Positions 62,947-64,000 of a stretch of 64,000 nt of DNA are shown one piece after another (positions within the stretch are counted from its first letter, which is position 1; each line of letters begins with the position of its first letter). The notes under the pieces are model-generated. The model saw nothing but the letters and a program-made list of their open reading frames with translations, searched no databases and had not been told where the DNA came from. A program made the translations under genes and the position numbers. Source of the stretch: Saksenaea vasiformis B4078 (lineage: Eukaryota; Mucoromycota; Mucoromycetes; Mucorales; Saksenaeaceae); assembly GCA_000697055.1 (NCBI GenBank), contig JNDT01001030.1, positions 1-64,000 on the forward strand. The letters are read 5' to 3'.

Positions 62947-64000
62947 ATGGTTAATCCATTGATACTCTTCTGTCTCGTTAATGGTGAACCTTTATCAAGG
63001 GCGCTCTCTGTAAAGATTGGGTTGATAGAAACGGTGGATGACATAAAAGCCAAAAAGTCTCCCGAATTCGAGGACATTGCTACGGATAGACTCACAGGTT
63101 GACGTGTCTCTCTATTCCCACTAGTAATGTCAGCAGACACCATGACGTCTTAGCTGATAACATCACAACCAAGGAGGAGCTTTTCCCAAATGACGAGCTC
63201 TCGGATGTTTTTGACAGGAAACCGCCAAAAAGAAGAGTCCACATCATGGTTCAAATACCAGAAAGATGTCGACAAGGACTTACAGCATATCGGGATAGTG
63301 CTAACCACCTATATGATTAACTTCTGGACAGAGGGTAGCTGAGTTGTGTCAACGAATTCAACTGTCATCGATAATAATGATGCAACATGTGGCAAGCCTT
63401 ATAAAACTTAAGTTCTAGAATTACAGATTTCTAGCTGATTCCTTAATATAACACACCATAGCCTTTAACCTTATTGTCAAATGTGAAAGAAATGTTTCAT
63501 TCACTTCGACAACGGATACCAATACAGCTAACGCTCGATAAATTCAAAAGGGTTACTTTTGTCGAATATCCTCAAGCTGACGATGACGATTATCTCGAAA
63601 AGATATCTCTATATCAATGCTGCACAGCGTCCTACGAGATTGAGCAAAGATGAACAGTTACAACAAGTTCTCAAACCTGCAGGAAAGGAACACAAACGCA
63701 AGCTGATCACGTCTTTGGAATGCCCTTCAAAAAAAATTTTCTGCACGGACATTGGAAGAAGTGCGCCTGGAATATGGACTAATACATGTCATCTCCCACG
63801 GTTGACAACTCTACACCATTCGGTGGTATTCAATCAGACCCGTTACAAACTACAAACTACAATGCATGTCTACAAAAATTTATCCAAGAGACCGGAACGC
63901 GTCAGATGCCAAAAGTTGGAAACGGCATCCGAATCCACGCGACCAATACTTGTGGCATCGTGCTTATTGAATGCTACATCCGCCTTTCAGGAAAATTTAT
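62947..64000 (+). pseudogene. Crinkler (CRN)-type protein, broken, runs off window
   Basis: The N-terminal CRN header, a ubiquitin-like domain, is recognisable: ILFCLVNGEPLSRALSVKI, ETVDDIKAKKSP, EFEDIATDRLT. A TGA at 63100-63102 stands where the header normally has Trp. The frame then changes near 63,103-63,113 in a TCTCTCT run, after which TTKEELFPNDELSDVF and PPKRRVHIMVQIP complete the header. Farther on, RLSKDEQLQQVLK (about 63,630-63,690) and NACLQKFIQETG (about 63,860) in changed frames hint at the downstream region. Known CRN proteins of Mucoromycota and other fungi are secreted-effector-like or intracellular conflict proteins; the role here is not inferable. Truncated by the window end. 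Confidence 0.7.

Overview
The window looks like a gene-sparse, repeat-bearing contig from an early-diverging filamentous fungus, most likely Mucoromycota (Mucorales-type). This is an inference. It rests on short introns (mostly 45-60 nt, GT..AG), TATA boxes about 42-70 nt upstream of start codons, a Pam18 gene of typical fungal form, an Atg29 gene, a Pho80-type cyclin, F-box/LRR families, a Crinkler-type remnant and Tc1/mariner (IS630) DD34E transposons. No rRNA or tRNA gene could be supported, and genus and species cannot be named from sequence alone.

Layout. 0-4.5 kb holds two broken, unrecognised genes. 4.5-6.5 kb (-) is a six-exon siderophore-iron-type MFS transporter. 6.5-12.6 kb has no supported gene. 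13.6-17.3 kb carries a small secreted proline-rich protein (+), a secreted agmatinase-type ureohydrolase (-) and a 2OG-Fe(II) dioxygenase (-). 19.2-21.2 kb (-) is an eight-exon cytochrome P450. 25.5-27.2 kb (+) is a Pho80/PCL cyclin. 29.2-31.9 kb holds a divergent pair, OHCU decarboxylase (-) and mitochondrial citrate synthase (+). 33.1-37.4 kb is an old Tc1/mariner element with a decayed MULE nested inside it. 38.2-40.1 kb (+) is a membrane-anchored glycoprotein of unknown role. 40.9-45.9 kb is a dense housekeeping block: Atg29 (+), PA2G4/Ebp1-like (-) and the DEAD-box helicase Dbp8 (+). The last two share a 167-bp divergent promoter with PAC and RRPE motifs.

46.26-50.00 kb is the most unusual structure. 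Two apparently identical 1,576-bp IS630 transposon arms lie in inverted orientation around a 593-bp spacer. The spacer holds a hexanucleotide array and the 5' piece of a host gene. The outer ends are perfect inverted repeats flanked by TA. 50.3-51.4 kb (-) has Pam18/Tim14 and a 40-residue candidate secreted peptide. 54.7-57.0 kb (+) is an M1-family leukotriene-A4-hydrolase gene broken by two frameshifts and a nonsense codon just after its zinc-binding helix. 57.7-62.6 kb (-) is a tandem F-box/LRR set: one intact gene, one small remnant and one frameshifted gene. 62.9-64 kb (+) is a broken Crinkler-type gene running off the window.

A previously unlabelled dispersed repeat family with an internal TATA-like box has four copies (12.6, 17.9, 21.7 and 51.6 kb). 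The coding genes do not form one pathway. The exceptions are the PA2G4-like/Dbp8 pair, which share a ribosome-biogenesis theme and promoter, and local metabolic genes (urate breakdown, citrate synthesis, agmatine hydrolysis, iron uptake) that are simply neighbours. All coordinates and splice sites were read by eye. Reading-frame continuity was checked for every gene called intact.
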